Shown piece by piece: positions 24,687 to 35,460 of a stretch of DNA of 64,000 bases. A model generated the notes under the pieces. The model searched no databases, had not been told where the DNA came from, and saw only the letters and a program-made list of their open reading frames with translations. The first letter of the stretch is position 1; every line of letters begins with the position of its first letter. A program made the position numbers and the translations under genes. Origin of the DNA: Tyto alba (taxonomy: Eukaryota; Chordata; Aves; Strigiformes; Tytonidae); assembly GCF_018691265.1 (NCBI RefSeq), contig NW_024881295.1:13684314-13748313 (forward strand). Reading direction: 5' to 3'.

Positions 24687-27117
24687 ATGGTTTAAAAAGA
24701 AATACCTTTCTGCACTGGCATACAGTCAGACACAGAAGAAAGGAGTTATATCTAACATGTATTCACATCTATGTTAGAGTGTTTACTTGAGAAAATAATT
24801 CTCCGTTACAGCACTGATTCTCAAGTTAAACTGTCACATTGCATAACCATTTGTAATATTGCCAAATTAATATATCATACCCTGAGTTATGTTTGGTACT
24901 GCAGTACACCCATCTTGTACTCACAAAGCAAACAAACATAAATGCAAAGCAATACAGAAACAAGCTCATTTTTACCCCCTACAACTTTTTTCTTTAGTAA
25001 CTGAATTTCTAGAAAACTCATGCAAAGCACTTAGTGAAGAACATGGAGCTGGGATTTCATTCCTTTTTAATTTTTTTTTTTTTTTAATTTCCATAAAGGA
25101 ATATTGCAGTTCTCCCTTTCTTCAAAGAATAACATTTTTTTTGATTGTGGAAAATGGAAAGAAAAATATTTTCCAAATTTCCAACATATTATGCAAATGA
25201 AAGTGAAGGTCCTGACCAGCTCTCAACTCTACCCAGACATGGTAGGTCTCCACAGACAGTTCTCTGGTGTCCAGGCCAGTCATAAAGAGGACTTATTATA
25301 GCACCGTGACTTCCCCTCCTTCTCTCTTCCAAGCATTCTCCCTGTCACCTGGTTTTGCCTGTTCAACACGCTTGGTATCACAGAGAAAGGGCAGCCAAAT
25401 CTCAACACAGCAAAGATACTCTCCTCTCATTACCCCCCACTTTTGCTATCTTTCAGCATTGTGTGCTATGGACCTCTGAAATAACTTCTGAAAGGTTTTA
25501 TCCGATGATGATTTACAGGGCAGTGAGGACTTGCCCATGTACATCAAAGAGTCCAAATAATGGAGACACGCTTTGTGCAGAAAATTTGCCAAAAGGAAAA
25601 TGGAATGGAGAGACAGATAAGAGGTAAATAAATCATATCTGCTGATTTGTGAGCATATAAGGAAAACAATTCTTTACACATGAATGTGATATTTAAGTTA
25701 GCCTAACAAAATTAAGTCCCTGATCTGGTAAAGGTTCAAGCACATATGTAGCTTGACACATATGAGCAGTTCTTTGGGATAGAACCCTGTTAACGTTCAA
25801 TAAATGAATCTCTTACAGAGCACTTCACCCACGGTATATTCAAACCAACTTGAGAAATCTGAAAAAGGAAACAGCTGAGATATGAATATTTAAAATTTTG
25901 CTGCAGCAGTGGACATGTGTAATAACTTTTCAAAGAGATTTTCAGAGGATTTTTTTTTAATACTGTACACACAGCACTTGTCCTAAATACATATTTACAT
26001 GATGGACTGGAAAAGCTCTTTTAGAAACTGTTCTGGTCTTCTGGGTAAATAATATTCCTTTAAAAAAATTATGAATACATATTTAACTGATAAACTAGAA
26101 TGGCTCTATTAGGCATATCATAAATAATTTTTTTAACTGTCTAGTGAATACGTTTACTGCACCACAGAAAAGGATCCAGATTATTTAACCTTCTGTAATA
26201 TATTTTTAAACTGTAGTTCTTTTGCAATTTTAAGCCCCCTCCACAAATAAAAATAAAAAATTATCCTCCCTCTCCTCCTCTTAATACTGTCCAGCATGAA
26301 GGTTAATATAGGTAACTGCAAAGGAAAACAAGAATTTTTCTGTGAACGGTGCTGTTGAAACACTATGTTCCGTATCATACATCAATCATTTTTGACTCCT
26401 AGATGTATGATGTTCAGAAAACTTGTGATCCAAATTTTTCTGTCAATGATATATATGGGTGCTCTGGGGAGTTATATAAAGAGGTTGGAATAGTCTTTCC
26501 TTCTGCCCCCAAATAGAAAAGTTAAAATCTCAGCTGATCCCAAAGAACCTAGTTAAGAACTGAACTTGTCTATATGAAGCTCCACAACTTAGTGCCAAGA
26601 CAGTGTTGGTTAAGCCACTCATATTCAATAGAAGAAAAACAGTTCTGCCTTTTTCCATTGAGAAAATATCTAAATAAACAGATTTGTAAAAATGACAACC
26701 ATTCATAGGACAAAACACCCAAACAGTTAGCCAACCATTCTACCTGATTTATTTACTGAGTTTTGTTCAGTTTGCACTGTTTGTGATGTGTAAGAAACTG
26801 GTGGCAAGCTGGTACAGATATCCACCTTAGCAATAAGCATATTTAGGCACCATTCTTCCCATGAGTATTAACTACTTCTAATATAACTTTAAAAATTACT
26901 TATCTAGGTAGAGTTTAAAGTTAAACTTTGTTTACTTAAAGCCATACACAGCAATATAATGTGACAGATATCACTGATCTTAATAGCATGAAATAGAAAT
27001 AGAAAATATGAAGAAGAAAAATAAGAAGTTCTCTTCTATAGGACATCCCTCCAAAAGGGATTTGAGACAGATATTTGTTTGCTCGAGATTTTTAAGGACA
27101 CCACATTTTTAACAGAG
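24687..27117. other. Non-coding DNA, nothing recognised
   Basis: No gene is recognised. A T-rich patch at 25068-25086 and several A-runs are present. The open frames are at most 103 codons (24889-25200), overlap others in different frames and resemble no family. Confidence 0.65.
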
Positions 27118-27256
27118 TCCCAACTCCATTTAGATACCTACATGAGAGCTAAGATTTCCAAAATGCTCCTTAACCAGAAGCTCCCATAATGATATTTATA
27201 GTCATATTTTCAGAAGCACTCCACATTCAAAGTGCTTTTGGAAATCTGGCCCCAGC
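27118..27256. repeat. Ancient palindromic repeat, decayed
   Basis: The segment reads ACTCCATTTAGATACCTA ... TTTCCAAAATGCTCCTTAACC ... AGAAGCTCCCATAATG ... TTTTCAGAAGCACTCCACATT, AAAGTGCTTTTGG and AAATCTGGCCCC. The inner part folds on itself: AAGCACT pairs with AGTGCTT. The TTTTCAGAAG and AAATCTGGCCCC words are typical of the outer arms of an ancient sauropsid palindromic repeat that I recall but cannot name. It lies just 5' of an old CR1 piece but does not belong to it. Confidence 0.5.
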
Positions 27257-27324
27257 TGTGAGCAGTGACCTCTCCTGAAAATCTGTAGGGATCTGGCATG
27301 AAGGCATATGGAACATTGAATTTA

Positions 27325-27604
27325 GTTGCAGGAATCTTAATTACCAAAAACATATTGACAAATTAGAGAGAGTTCAGAGAAGAGAAACAAAAATGGTCAG
27401 GGGACCAGAGGAATTTACATATGAGGGAAGATAAAAAGAGCTATGTATGTATGGATCATCTATGAGATAATTAAGAGAGGATATATGTTAAGACTTTACA
27501 AGTGTTCCTAATCTTGTGTGGAGAATGGGGAGGAACAAATTAAATGGGATATGAGGTTAGAACTACAGCTGCAAGTAAAGACAGAAAAAAAAAGTCATCT
27601 GGGT
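27325..27604 (+). mobile_element. Old CR1-type LINE fragment, end of ORF2 and 3' UTR
   Basis: On the + strand, ACATATTGACAAATTAGAGAG, AGTTCAGAGAAGAGAAACAA and AAATGGTCAGGGG translate to NIDKLERVQRRETKMVRG, the strongly conserved C-terminal motif of CR1 ORF2 (family motif LERVQRRATKMIRGLE). Translation continues PEEFTYEGR then a stop, matching the usual LxYEERLKEL stretch. After that the frame breaks, and similarity fades through a GGGAGGAACAAATTAAATGG-like 3' region to about 27600. The copy is truncated at the 5' side and is older than the 29.5-kb CR1. Confidence 0.75.
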
Positions 27605-28380
27605 CTTCAAAAGAGCGCCCTGGCAGGGAGATCAGTCAGGCTGTGAAATGTGGTCTGAGGGGACCAAGTCCTATTGCTAGGGTCGTGTGAAAGTTTATCT
27701 GTGGGATAGAGCTCAGAGTGTTCCAGAGAAGCCTGTTTAGATTCCACTTTCAAAATAGATGGTGATTTGGGGTTGGCCTGAGTGGAAGTCCCTTTTGAAA
27801 TAACTAAAGTTGATCTGATGGGATTCATATAAATTCCTGGAGAGAATCAAAAATGGAACAAACTTTGGGCCCAATCTGTGTCATATGTCAGGTAGCATAC
27901 TGGCTACTGGAACCTGTATAAGTCATAACAGCAACACAACATCTAGAATTTAGAGGAAAGAAGTAAAAACACTGAAAAACAGACCCAAGACGTCAGTACA
28001 ATGGAGGTATTAACTTGTGAGGAAAGCGTACATGCAAAAAAACTGGTAGTGGGCTACGAACTTGAGGGGAGAATATCCCACTGAAGTTCTTCAAACCAAA
28101 TCAGGGCACACCATTTCAGAGACTGTTGTGCTGGTAAGGCACATCATATAATTATTTTTAAAAGTAGTAGGACCCTTGGCAGATAAAACAAAAGCATATG
28201 TAGGGGCAGGTTTTGGAGGACCATGTGAGACTTGGTGCTAGTCAATACAGTTCAATGCCTTGAGATGTAAGAATGAGGTTTGACAGAGCTATGACAGAAA
28301 CAACTGTCTGTTGTCTGTTTCCAACATTATTCTGCCAGGCTATAAAGAAAGAAATCAGGTATTTACAACATTCTATTATT

Positions 28381-28382
<2 letters not shown>

Positions 28383-28414
<32 letters not shown>
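28383..28414. repeat. T32 homopolymer
   Basis: Thirty-two consecutive T residues, followed by ATTCCAG. This could be the complement of a poly-A tail or an expanded splice-acceptor-like tract. No retroposed body is recognised to the right, where such a body would be expected. True length is uncertain because polymerases slip on such runs. Confidence 0.8.
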
Positions 28415-28416
<2 letters not shown>

Positions 28417-28601
28417 TCCAGATGGTTAAGTATTGCATATAACTGTTGCTCTTATTATTATCTGTTGAACATTATAATTCAGTGTGGTCAAATGAATGCC
28501 AAAGATACATGATTTAAGAACACTTGCCCAGATAACTTCCTAAACATGACATTATCAAGTATTTGAATTTTTAAAATATTAAGAAACAAACCCATCTGAG
28601 G

Positions 28602-28620
28602 AAAAAAAAAAAAAAAAAAA
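28602..28620. repeat. A19 homopolymer
   Basis: Nineteen consecutive A residues follow CATCTGAGG and run into GAGAGAATATG. It lies 188 bp to the right of the T32 run, so the two could be the outer edges of an A/T-ended inverted structure, but the DNA between them is not recognised. Confidence 0.75.
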
Positions 28621-29550
28621 GAGAGAATATGTTTTCCAAAGTGAAAAGTAGTCATTGAGTCATCATATTTCTTAAGCCTCGTTTTCTATTACTTAAAGTA
28701 TTATAATGTAGAGTTGTTGTTGCCCTGATCTTAAAGGAAATACACACCAGACCCCAACCACAAGTAATATTTTAGAACTATGGGAATTAAGAAGAATAGA
28801 AAAATGTGATCCACAAAGTCAGGTAGGTCATCAGAACCCTGGTTCAGAGAGGAGATAAGCTTGTGATTTTGCATATCTGTGTGTAGATATACCCTTGTAC
28901 AGACAGCAATTAATTAGTCAATATACCTAGGCTTATAATATAGACAATCACTACTAACCTTGACTGATTGAATGACAGTTGGAGGATGTAAGGCAGGCCA
29001 GTGAAGTGAGCAGATCTGGGCTGCAGAGGCAGTAGTATCAACTCTGTGCTTGTTCCCTTGCCCCACTGTCTCACACCACACAGCTCCTTGGGCCTCATGA
29101 GCAAGGTGGGTGGTCAGCTATACCAGCTGACATGGGAGGGAAGTCTAGCTCTGGATGTGCAGTGAGACACAGTACTTGTCAACACACAAACTGTAAACAG
29201 GTCCTTGAAAAGCCTTTAGAGTTTTGTATCCTTGGGACCCCAAAGACATCCTTGAGCCACAGAAATCACAAACAATCCTCCTTGATAGTCTTGTTTCCCT
29301 CGCTGACTCAAGTCTCACTTTGTAAAGAGAAGGGCTAAAACTACACATTTAGAAAATGAAAGGAAAAATTTAATTTCTCTTTCTAATCCTTCAAGCAGAG
29401 GGTCTTCCAGAGGTGACCTCCAAAAAGGCAGCTCCCAAGAAGATGTTATTATATAGAAGCCTCTCAGGAACTAATCCTGCCACAATCATGACACAGTGGC
29501 CCTGCAGAAGAGGGGTGCCAGGTGGCATTACTGAGGTTCTGTAAGGAACC

Positions 29551-31180
29551 ACAAAATCATAGAATGATTTGGATAGGAAAGGACCATAAAAATCATCCAG
29601 TTCCAACCCCTGTGCCACGGCCAGGGACACCTTCCACTAGAGCAGGTTGCTCAAAGCCCCATCCAACCTGATCTTGAACACTCCCAGGGAGGGGGCAGCC
29701 ACAGCTTCTCTGGGCAATCTATGCCAGTGCCTCACCACCCTCACAGTGAAGAATTTCTTCCTTCTATCTAGTCTAAATCTACCCTCTTTCAGTTTAAAAC
29801 CGTTACCCCTTGTCCTATCCCTACACTCCCTGACAAAGAATCCCTCCCCATCTTTCCTATAGGCCTCCTTTCAGTACTGGAATGTCACTGTAAAGACTTC
29901 CAAAAGCCTTCTCTTCTCCAGGCTGAAAAACCCCAACTCTCTCAGCCTGTCCTCACAGAGGAGGTTCTCCAGCCTTCTGATCATCTTCGTGGCCTCCTCT
30001 GGACCCGCTCGAGCAGGTCTATGTGTTTCTTATGCTGAGGGTCCCATAGATGGACAGTACTGCAGGTAGAGTCTCACAGAAGCAGAATAAAGGAGAAGAC
30101 TCACCTTCCTTGACCTGCTGGCCTCTATTCTCTTGATGCAGCCCAGGACACAATTGGCTTTCTGAACTTTGAGTTCACATTGCTGGCTTGTATTCAGTTT
30201 TCCATCCAGTAGTACCCCCACATCTTTCTCCACAAGGCTGCTCTCAATCCACTCATTGTCCTGCCTGTATTTGTGCTTGGGATTGCCCTGACCCATGTGC
30301 AGGACCTTGAATTTGGCCTTGCTGAACTTCATGAGGTTTGTATGGGCCCACCTCTCAAGCCTGTCAAGGTCCCTCTGGATGTCATCCCTTCCCTCCAGCG
30401 TGTCAACCACATCACACAGCTTGGTGTCATTGATGAACTTGCAGAGGGTGCACTCAATCCTACTGTCCATGTTGCTGACAAAGATGTTGGTCTCAACACC
30501 CTGAGGAATGCCACTGGTCACTGATCTCCACTTGGACATTGAGCCACTGACAGTAAACCTTTGAGTGTAACCACCCAGCCAATTCCTTATCCACCAAGTG
30601 GTCCATCCATCAAATCCATGTCTTTCCAATTTAGAGACAAGGATGTTGTGAGGGAAAGTGTCAAATGCTTTACACAAGGCCATATAGATGACACTAGTTG
30701 CTCTTCCCTTATCTAACAATGCTGTAACCCTGTTGTAACCACCAAATTTTTCAGTCATGAGTTGCCCTTAGTGAAGCCATGTTGCCTGTCACTAATCACC
30801 TCCTTATTTTCCATGTGCCTTAGCATAATTTCCAGGAGGATCCACTCCATGATCTTGCCAGGCACAGAGGTGAGACTGACTGGCCTGTATTTCCCTAGGT
30901 CTTCCTTTTTTCCCATTTGAAAAATAGGGTTTATGTTTTCCCTTTTCCAGTCAGCGGGAACTTTACTGGAATGTCATGACTTCTCAAATATGATGGATAG
31001 TGGCTTAACTACTTCATCCACCTATTCCTGCAGGATCTGCAGACGCATCTCATGAGGTCCCATGGACTTACGCACCTTCAGGTGCTTTAGATGGTCTCAA
31101 ACCTGATCTTCTCCTACAGTGAGCAGTACTTATTTTCCCAGTCCCTGCCTTTGCCTTTTGCGACCTCTGTGATAAAGCTG
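29551..31180 (-). mobile_element. CR1 LINE retrotransposon, 5'-truncated
   Basis: A CR1 non-LTR retrotransposon copy lies on the - strand. Its 3' end is at about 29551, where the - strand reads CAAATCATTCTATGATTTTG, the ATTCTATG-type terminus of avian CR1. Upstream comes the usual 3' UTR with AACCTGCTCTAGTGGAAGGTG and GTGTCCCTGGCCGTGGC, then the C-terminal ORF2 motif LLERVQRRP, then the reverse transcriptase (see separate entry). The 5' side fades near 31180 after the KSMGPHEM motif, so only about the last third of a full element is present. Truncation at the 5' end and absence of clear target duplications are normal for CR1. This is the best preserved LINE in the window. Confidence 0.95.
30030..31140 (-). 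pseudogene. CR1 ORF2 reverse transcriptase remnant
   Basis: The reverse transcriptase would copy CR1 RNA at the insertion site. Reading the - strand from about 31130, VRKSMGPHEMRLQILQE is followed by a stop (near 31022-31024), then [50 protein letters not shown] and QHGFTKGNS, with a frame change near 30759. The longest intact piece, 30030-30758 (242 codons), carries KAFDT, RHGFDGW, SMSKWRSVTSGIPQG, ECTLCKF, QRDLDRLERWAH, EKDVGVLLD and QKANCVLGCIKR, all diagnostic of CR1. The motif A aspartate before KAFD is replaced by alanine (residue 27, YMALCKAFD) and the FADD catalytic box reads FIND (residues 108-111). A short in-frame loss after GIPQG removes several residues. It is a dead copy. Antisense frames in this interval are shadows. 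Confidence 0.9.
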
Positions 31181-31589
31181 GAGTTGTGTGTGCAGCACTC
31201 ACAACCATGTGGTGGCACCAGCTTTGCTGGTATCCACGCAAATGACTGCTAGCATCAGGTCAGATCAGTGTCTACATTATGCATGTTCCACATGGGAAAG
31301 AAAAACAGTCCATCTCAAGCAATTCAAATTCAGGGTCAGAATTTTTTAAAAAGTGACTTTTTGCTGGAGGACTCTAGCATCAGCCATTTTCAAAGAATGG
31401 TACCCGTTTGCCTTCTCTGGATCTAGCTCCAGAGGGGCAGTGTTGGGCAAGACTAATGACACAAGAAACTAAACAGATCAGACAAAATAGACCAATCAGA
31501 ATATTCTGGGGCATTTTGACAGTGAGACTTTATTCAGCTCTTCCTCTCCTACCTTGGCTAATTCTATAATCAATACAAATATATTTTCC
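31181..31589. other. Non-coding DNA between CR1 copies
   Basis: No recognisable repeat or gene. The left edge may still hold a few bases of the CR1 5' side. Confidence 0.55.
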
Positions 31590-31745
31590 TCAGCAATGCA
31601 TAGTCCAAACCCGTGGAACCAACTGCTGCAGGAGGTCATCAAGTCAGATGCTGTAGTTAGATTTAAAAAAGGGCTGAATACATTTTATGGCCAAACAACA
31701 TCTGTACAGTCATCCAAGCTAAGATAATGGTGATGAAATTTCATG
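31590..31745 (+). mobile_element. Old CR1-type LINE 3' fragment
   Basis: ACCCGTGGAACCAACTGCTG then CAGGAGGTCATCAAGTCAGA and TTTAAAAAAGGGCTGAATAC match the region just downstream of the ORF2 core of older CR1 subfamilies, where GTGGAAxxxxCTGCCxxAGGA and TTxAAAAAxGGxxTGGA words are conserved. It is on the + strand, opposite to the neighbouring 29.5-kb CR1, so it is a separate and older insertion. Everything upstream in this copy has decayed or was never inserted. Confidence 0.6.
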
Positions 31746-33090
31746 CTTGAGTGTGTAAAATGATTGCTACATCACTCAAAAAGGATTTTTTTTCTTCCCA
31801 GGTAGAGGATTACACAATTGAGAAGATGCATTATAAAGAGGTTTCTGAGCTTGGTTTTTTTACCTTTCTCCAAAGACTGAAAGATCAGCTCATGAACCTT
31901 ACAGAATAATAACTTAGCCTTCTACTCCTTCTCTTCTTAAATATAATGAAACTCTCAAATGAGATGTTTCATTTCAGGGTCTCCAAGTTTCTTTCATTCT
32001 CTCCACGCTAACTGATCTCACATGCAGGTAAAATAACTGAAGCAAATCTTAGCAGCTGCCAAGGTTACTAATTCACCCTCCTGACCCCAACAGGTGAGAG
32101 ATGGTGAGTTTGTGTACAAGCATGGAGGGGCCTGAGCCTGATATTTGATGCAACAGCTGGCTGCATTTCTCATGCAACTTGCATTTACTATACATCTGGC
32201 TTCATTTAATTTGAAAACAAAACAAACAGCCCCCCCCAAAAAAAGTATCTTCCTTCAGTAGTCAGAAATCTAGTGATAATTTTGACCATTCTTTCCCATT
32301 TTCATCAGCTTGATTTAATTTTCAGAACTTAATGAAGGAATAAATTAAGCAGGGACAGAATACATATCTAACTAAAGATTTCTGTAACACCTTGCAGTAG
32401 ATTTAATTCACTGGGAGTATTTAGGGGAGGAAACTGTGGGATGGAATGACTACCGAAACATTTAAAACCTCATTATCACATATCCCCACTTCACCCTGAG
32501 AGTCCCCAGCCTGTCCATTATTGTCCTGTCTCTACTTTCTGTGGAACTTTGAAAAGAAAAGGTTCAAAGAGCAAGACTTTCATGCTCCCCTTTCCATGTC
32601 AAACACTTTCAACTTCTGATTTCAAAGTGCCACTCGCTTGCTGTTCAAAGGCCTGTGGACACATAGGGGGTGAGATAGGAGTAAAAGGTTGCACTACAAA
32701 GCCTGCTGCATTCAGAGCAATACCCAGCTCGGAAATACAAATGGTAATATAAACTCAAGTACCTATCAATAAAACTGCCAATATATGAAAAGAGGGCTGG
32801 AAAAATTCTAAATGGCCTTTTTCTTCCCCTTTCCTGCACTGGTATTGTGTTGTTATTGGTTTGGATAAATGCCTAATTGATATTTTGAAGTGCAGCTTTT
32901 CCCTCTGTTGCAGTTATGATCAGGGGACTGTGAAAGCAGAAGAGAAACCCAAACCCCAAATAAGTTAGCTAAGAATACGTAAAGAAGTTCCTACCAACAT
33001 CTGAAAAACCTGCCTTGCTCTCGTTGAGTATTCATCTACCTCCCCTTCTCTCTCTGTATCCTTTTCATCTGCCTGCCCACAAGATTTGGA
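31746..33090. other. Non-coding DNA, nothing recognised
   Basis: No gene or transposon is recognised. A C8A8-like run at 32231-32244 is the only low-complexity feature. Confidence 0.6.
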
Positions 33091-33091
33091 A

Positions 33092-33300
33092 CACCATTAA
33101 TTGGTCCTCAGGGAGGCTGACAGGCCTGCGCTTTTATGACTCGATTCTTTGTATTGTACACATGTGGGCATCTCTCAAGAGATAAACAAAGGGAAAACGT
33201 GTTGAAAAGGGGGGCAGAATTTGTATAAGACTAAACGCAGAACAAACCTCCTCCTCAATTTACTGCTAATATCCTAAATTGCATGAATAAATCCACCCCC
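33092..33300. promoter_or_regulatory. Candidate conserved enhancer-like element
   Basis: Non-repetitive DNA with clustered developmental factor words: CCATTAATTGG (homeodomain core), TTCTTTGTATTGT (SOX-like) and GATAAACAAAGGG (33181-33193, overlapping FOX and SOX/TCF cores), followed by TTTACTGCTAATATCC. It shows little of the A/T run slippage seen around it. The call rests on motif density and texture only; conservation has not been tested. Confidence 0.3.
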
Positions 33301-33444
33301 CCCCCATCTTCCCTCTTCCCCACATCTGCTTCTCTTAATCTGCTTTTCCTGATCGCTACAGGCTCGTCTTCTGAGTAATTCCACCTCCCATTTCAAATCA
33401 AACACTCTAACTCTTTTTTTGCCCCCCCTTCTCCCTCCCCCTTG
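33296..33444. repeat. Pyrimidine-rich tract with C runs
   Basis: Contains C10 (33296-33305), CTTCCCTCTTCCCC, T7 and C7 (33422-33428) followed by CTCCCTCCCCC. On the - strand this gives several G runs with quadruplex potential near 33422-33441. It directly follows the enhancer-like element at 33092-33300. Confidence 0.6.
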
Positions 33445-34654
33445 CCAACAAAAGAGTGAGGTGGTCTTATGGGAAGATAAAAAGAATAGTTGATCATAAG
33501 AACTAACCTGGAGCCAACACCTTGGTCTTTCGTCCCTTCAGCAGTTTCTAAACCCTAAGCACCTGCAGCTAATTCTCATGGCTTCCAGCCTTGGTCTTGA
33601 ATTTGCTGAAAGTGAGAGACTTTTTGGCACAGCTTTCACTGCTCAGGAAAAATAAGCCTAACACTCTCAAAGACACACCGACACACAAGCACACATGTGC
33701 GCAAGCGTGCAGAGATGCTTTAGTGCACGTGAATGTTTGTGGAGAAAACAGTCTGTTATGGGGAGGTAACCATCATTTTTTAACTAGCAACCTTTACTGC
33801 TAACCAACAACATGCCAGAATTTCAAAACTCACCGAGATTTTGTATTTACCAATGAAACAGTCATGGGACACTTTTTCCCCTGAGTGAGACAGTCACAAA
33901 AGAATTCTGGATCAAGACCTCCTGGCTTTACTTACAGCATGTTTGATAGAAATACAAGGATTTATCCTGCTCTCAAATCTAAAAACCACTGTGAATTTAT
34001 GAATCAAGTTGATAACTGGGATGCAGGTATGAGTGCATTTCTGTGCACATCAACACATCCTGGAAATCTGGTCCTTAGTATCCATGCTTAGAAGCTAAAA
34101 TAACATCGGCAGAGCAGGACTTGGGAAGAAAAATCCAAAATTTTTATTGCATCTTATTCCTCCTCTTTCTCTCTCAGCTTACCTACACTACTTAGTTAAA
34201 TAAGTCTTCCAGACATGGAAGCGCATTTGAAACCTCTGACAGAGGAGGAGACTAAAACTACATCATTCATGGCTGGGAGAAGTGCTCTGACTCCTAAACC
34301 TCTGTTTAAAATGTGACACCTTCTTGTATACTCTCATTTTCAAATGAGAAGTGATTGGTTTGAAGGAAAGGACCTACATAACCACAGTACTGACTACTGT
34401 CAAGAAAGAAGTCTAAAAGAAATGTGGAATTTTTCACACTGTTGTCCTGAGCTTTCTTCTTTGTTGCATTGTGGACCTCCTTGCTCAACACACCAATATG
34501 TACTCAACATTGGTGTACTATGGCTTGTTTTACATTGTTTCAAGGAGACTTGTGTATACATAGCACATGGTAACTTTTAATTTTTTTTTTTTTTTTCCCA
34601 GAGGATAGTCTGTGAAAGCAAATTTCTGCAGGGAAACTAGAGGAAAGGCCACAG

Positions 34655-34890
34655 CAAACACTTTGCATATGTCAGTTCTTGTTCTTCCAACATTTTACTG
34701 AAGCACGGTAATTTCTACCTGGCTTTCATACCATACTCAACAGCAGGAATTTCAGTGTGGGTTGTAAAACCTGCTTAAGAGCCTGTGTAATTTACCTCAT
34801 GTTGATTACCCTGTGTGGAACAGCTAATGATACATGAGTTAATTAATCTGTAGTTGCCATGCCTGTCTGTGCTAAAATAGTTGTAGTGAC
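34655..34890. promoter_or_regulatory. Candidate conserved enhancer-like element
   Basis: Contains CTTTGCATATG (34661-34671, octamer/POU-like), AATTTACC, GTTGATTACC, CAGCTAATGATA and GAGTTAATTAATCTG within about 230 bp of non-repetitive DNA. The density of TAAT/ATTA homeodomain cores is above its surroundings. The evidence is motif texture only. Confidence 0.22.
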
Positions 34891-35422
34891 TATATCTCTG
34901 AAAATCTTGAGATACAATTTTTTTAATCGTTGCCAGTGACTTTGTGCACCTGGCAGAAACAGGTATTTAAATGACAGGCTGAGGTCATATTTGATTCCAG
35001 GGTCTAAAGACATCTGTAATAGGAAAAATTCCTTGGAGAGAATTACAGTCCTGCAAAGCAGCTACTGCTCTCAGCCTGAGAAGACCCTGCAGCCAGGCGG
35101 GGCAGATTTCAATATGGGTGGAAGAGAGCTAAGAAAGGCAGTAAACTGCAAGATTTTGGTCCTGTATTCTTTTCACTATACGGGCTTGAAAACTAAAGGG
35201 CAGTGTGAAAGGCCCCATGTGTTAATACAGTTACAAGAAATACTGTCACTACTAATTTCCTCTAGTTTCCCTGGAAATGAGCTAAGCAACCACTACTAAG
35301 CAAGGATTCTATAAAACAAAAGTCACAATTTAAATCTACTTAGCCCTGACAGCATCCCTGCTATGTATAATGATACAAACACAGTCCAGCCACTGCCTAC
35401 CGTGAACCACCACTGCAAGGAG

Positions 35423-35460
35423 CAGTGCTCCTCACTGCTGCTGTGAGGAGGAAGGCACTG
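35423..35460. repeat. Stem-loop with 13-bp stem and bulge
   Basis: CAGTGC-TCCTCAC (35423-35435) pairs exactly with GTGAGGA (35443-35449) and GCACTG (35455-35460), with a 7-nt loop and a 5-nt one-sided bulge. At about 38 nt it is shorter than a typical pre-miRNA. It lies in a locally GC-richer patch. Confidence 0.5.

Larger units (their letters stand above)
27605..29550. other. Non-coding DNA with two long homopolymers
   Basis: No gene is recognised. The stretch holds a T32 run (28383-28414) and an A19 run (28602-28620), described separately. Short open frames (at most 79 codons) have no family resemblance. Confidence 0.65.

Noticed and set aside
24889..25200. 103-codon open frame on the + strand
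   Set aside because: It passes through a T-rich low-complexity tract, overlaps another frame and has no family resemblance.
30273..30524. Plus-strand open frames within the CR1 element
   Set aside because: They are antisense to the reverse transcriptase remnant.
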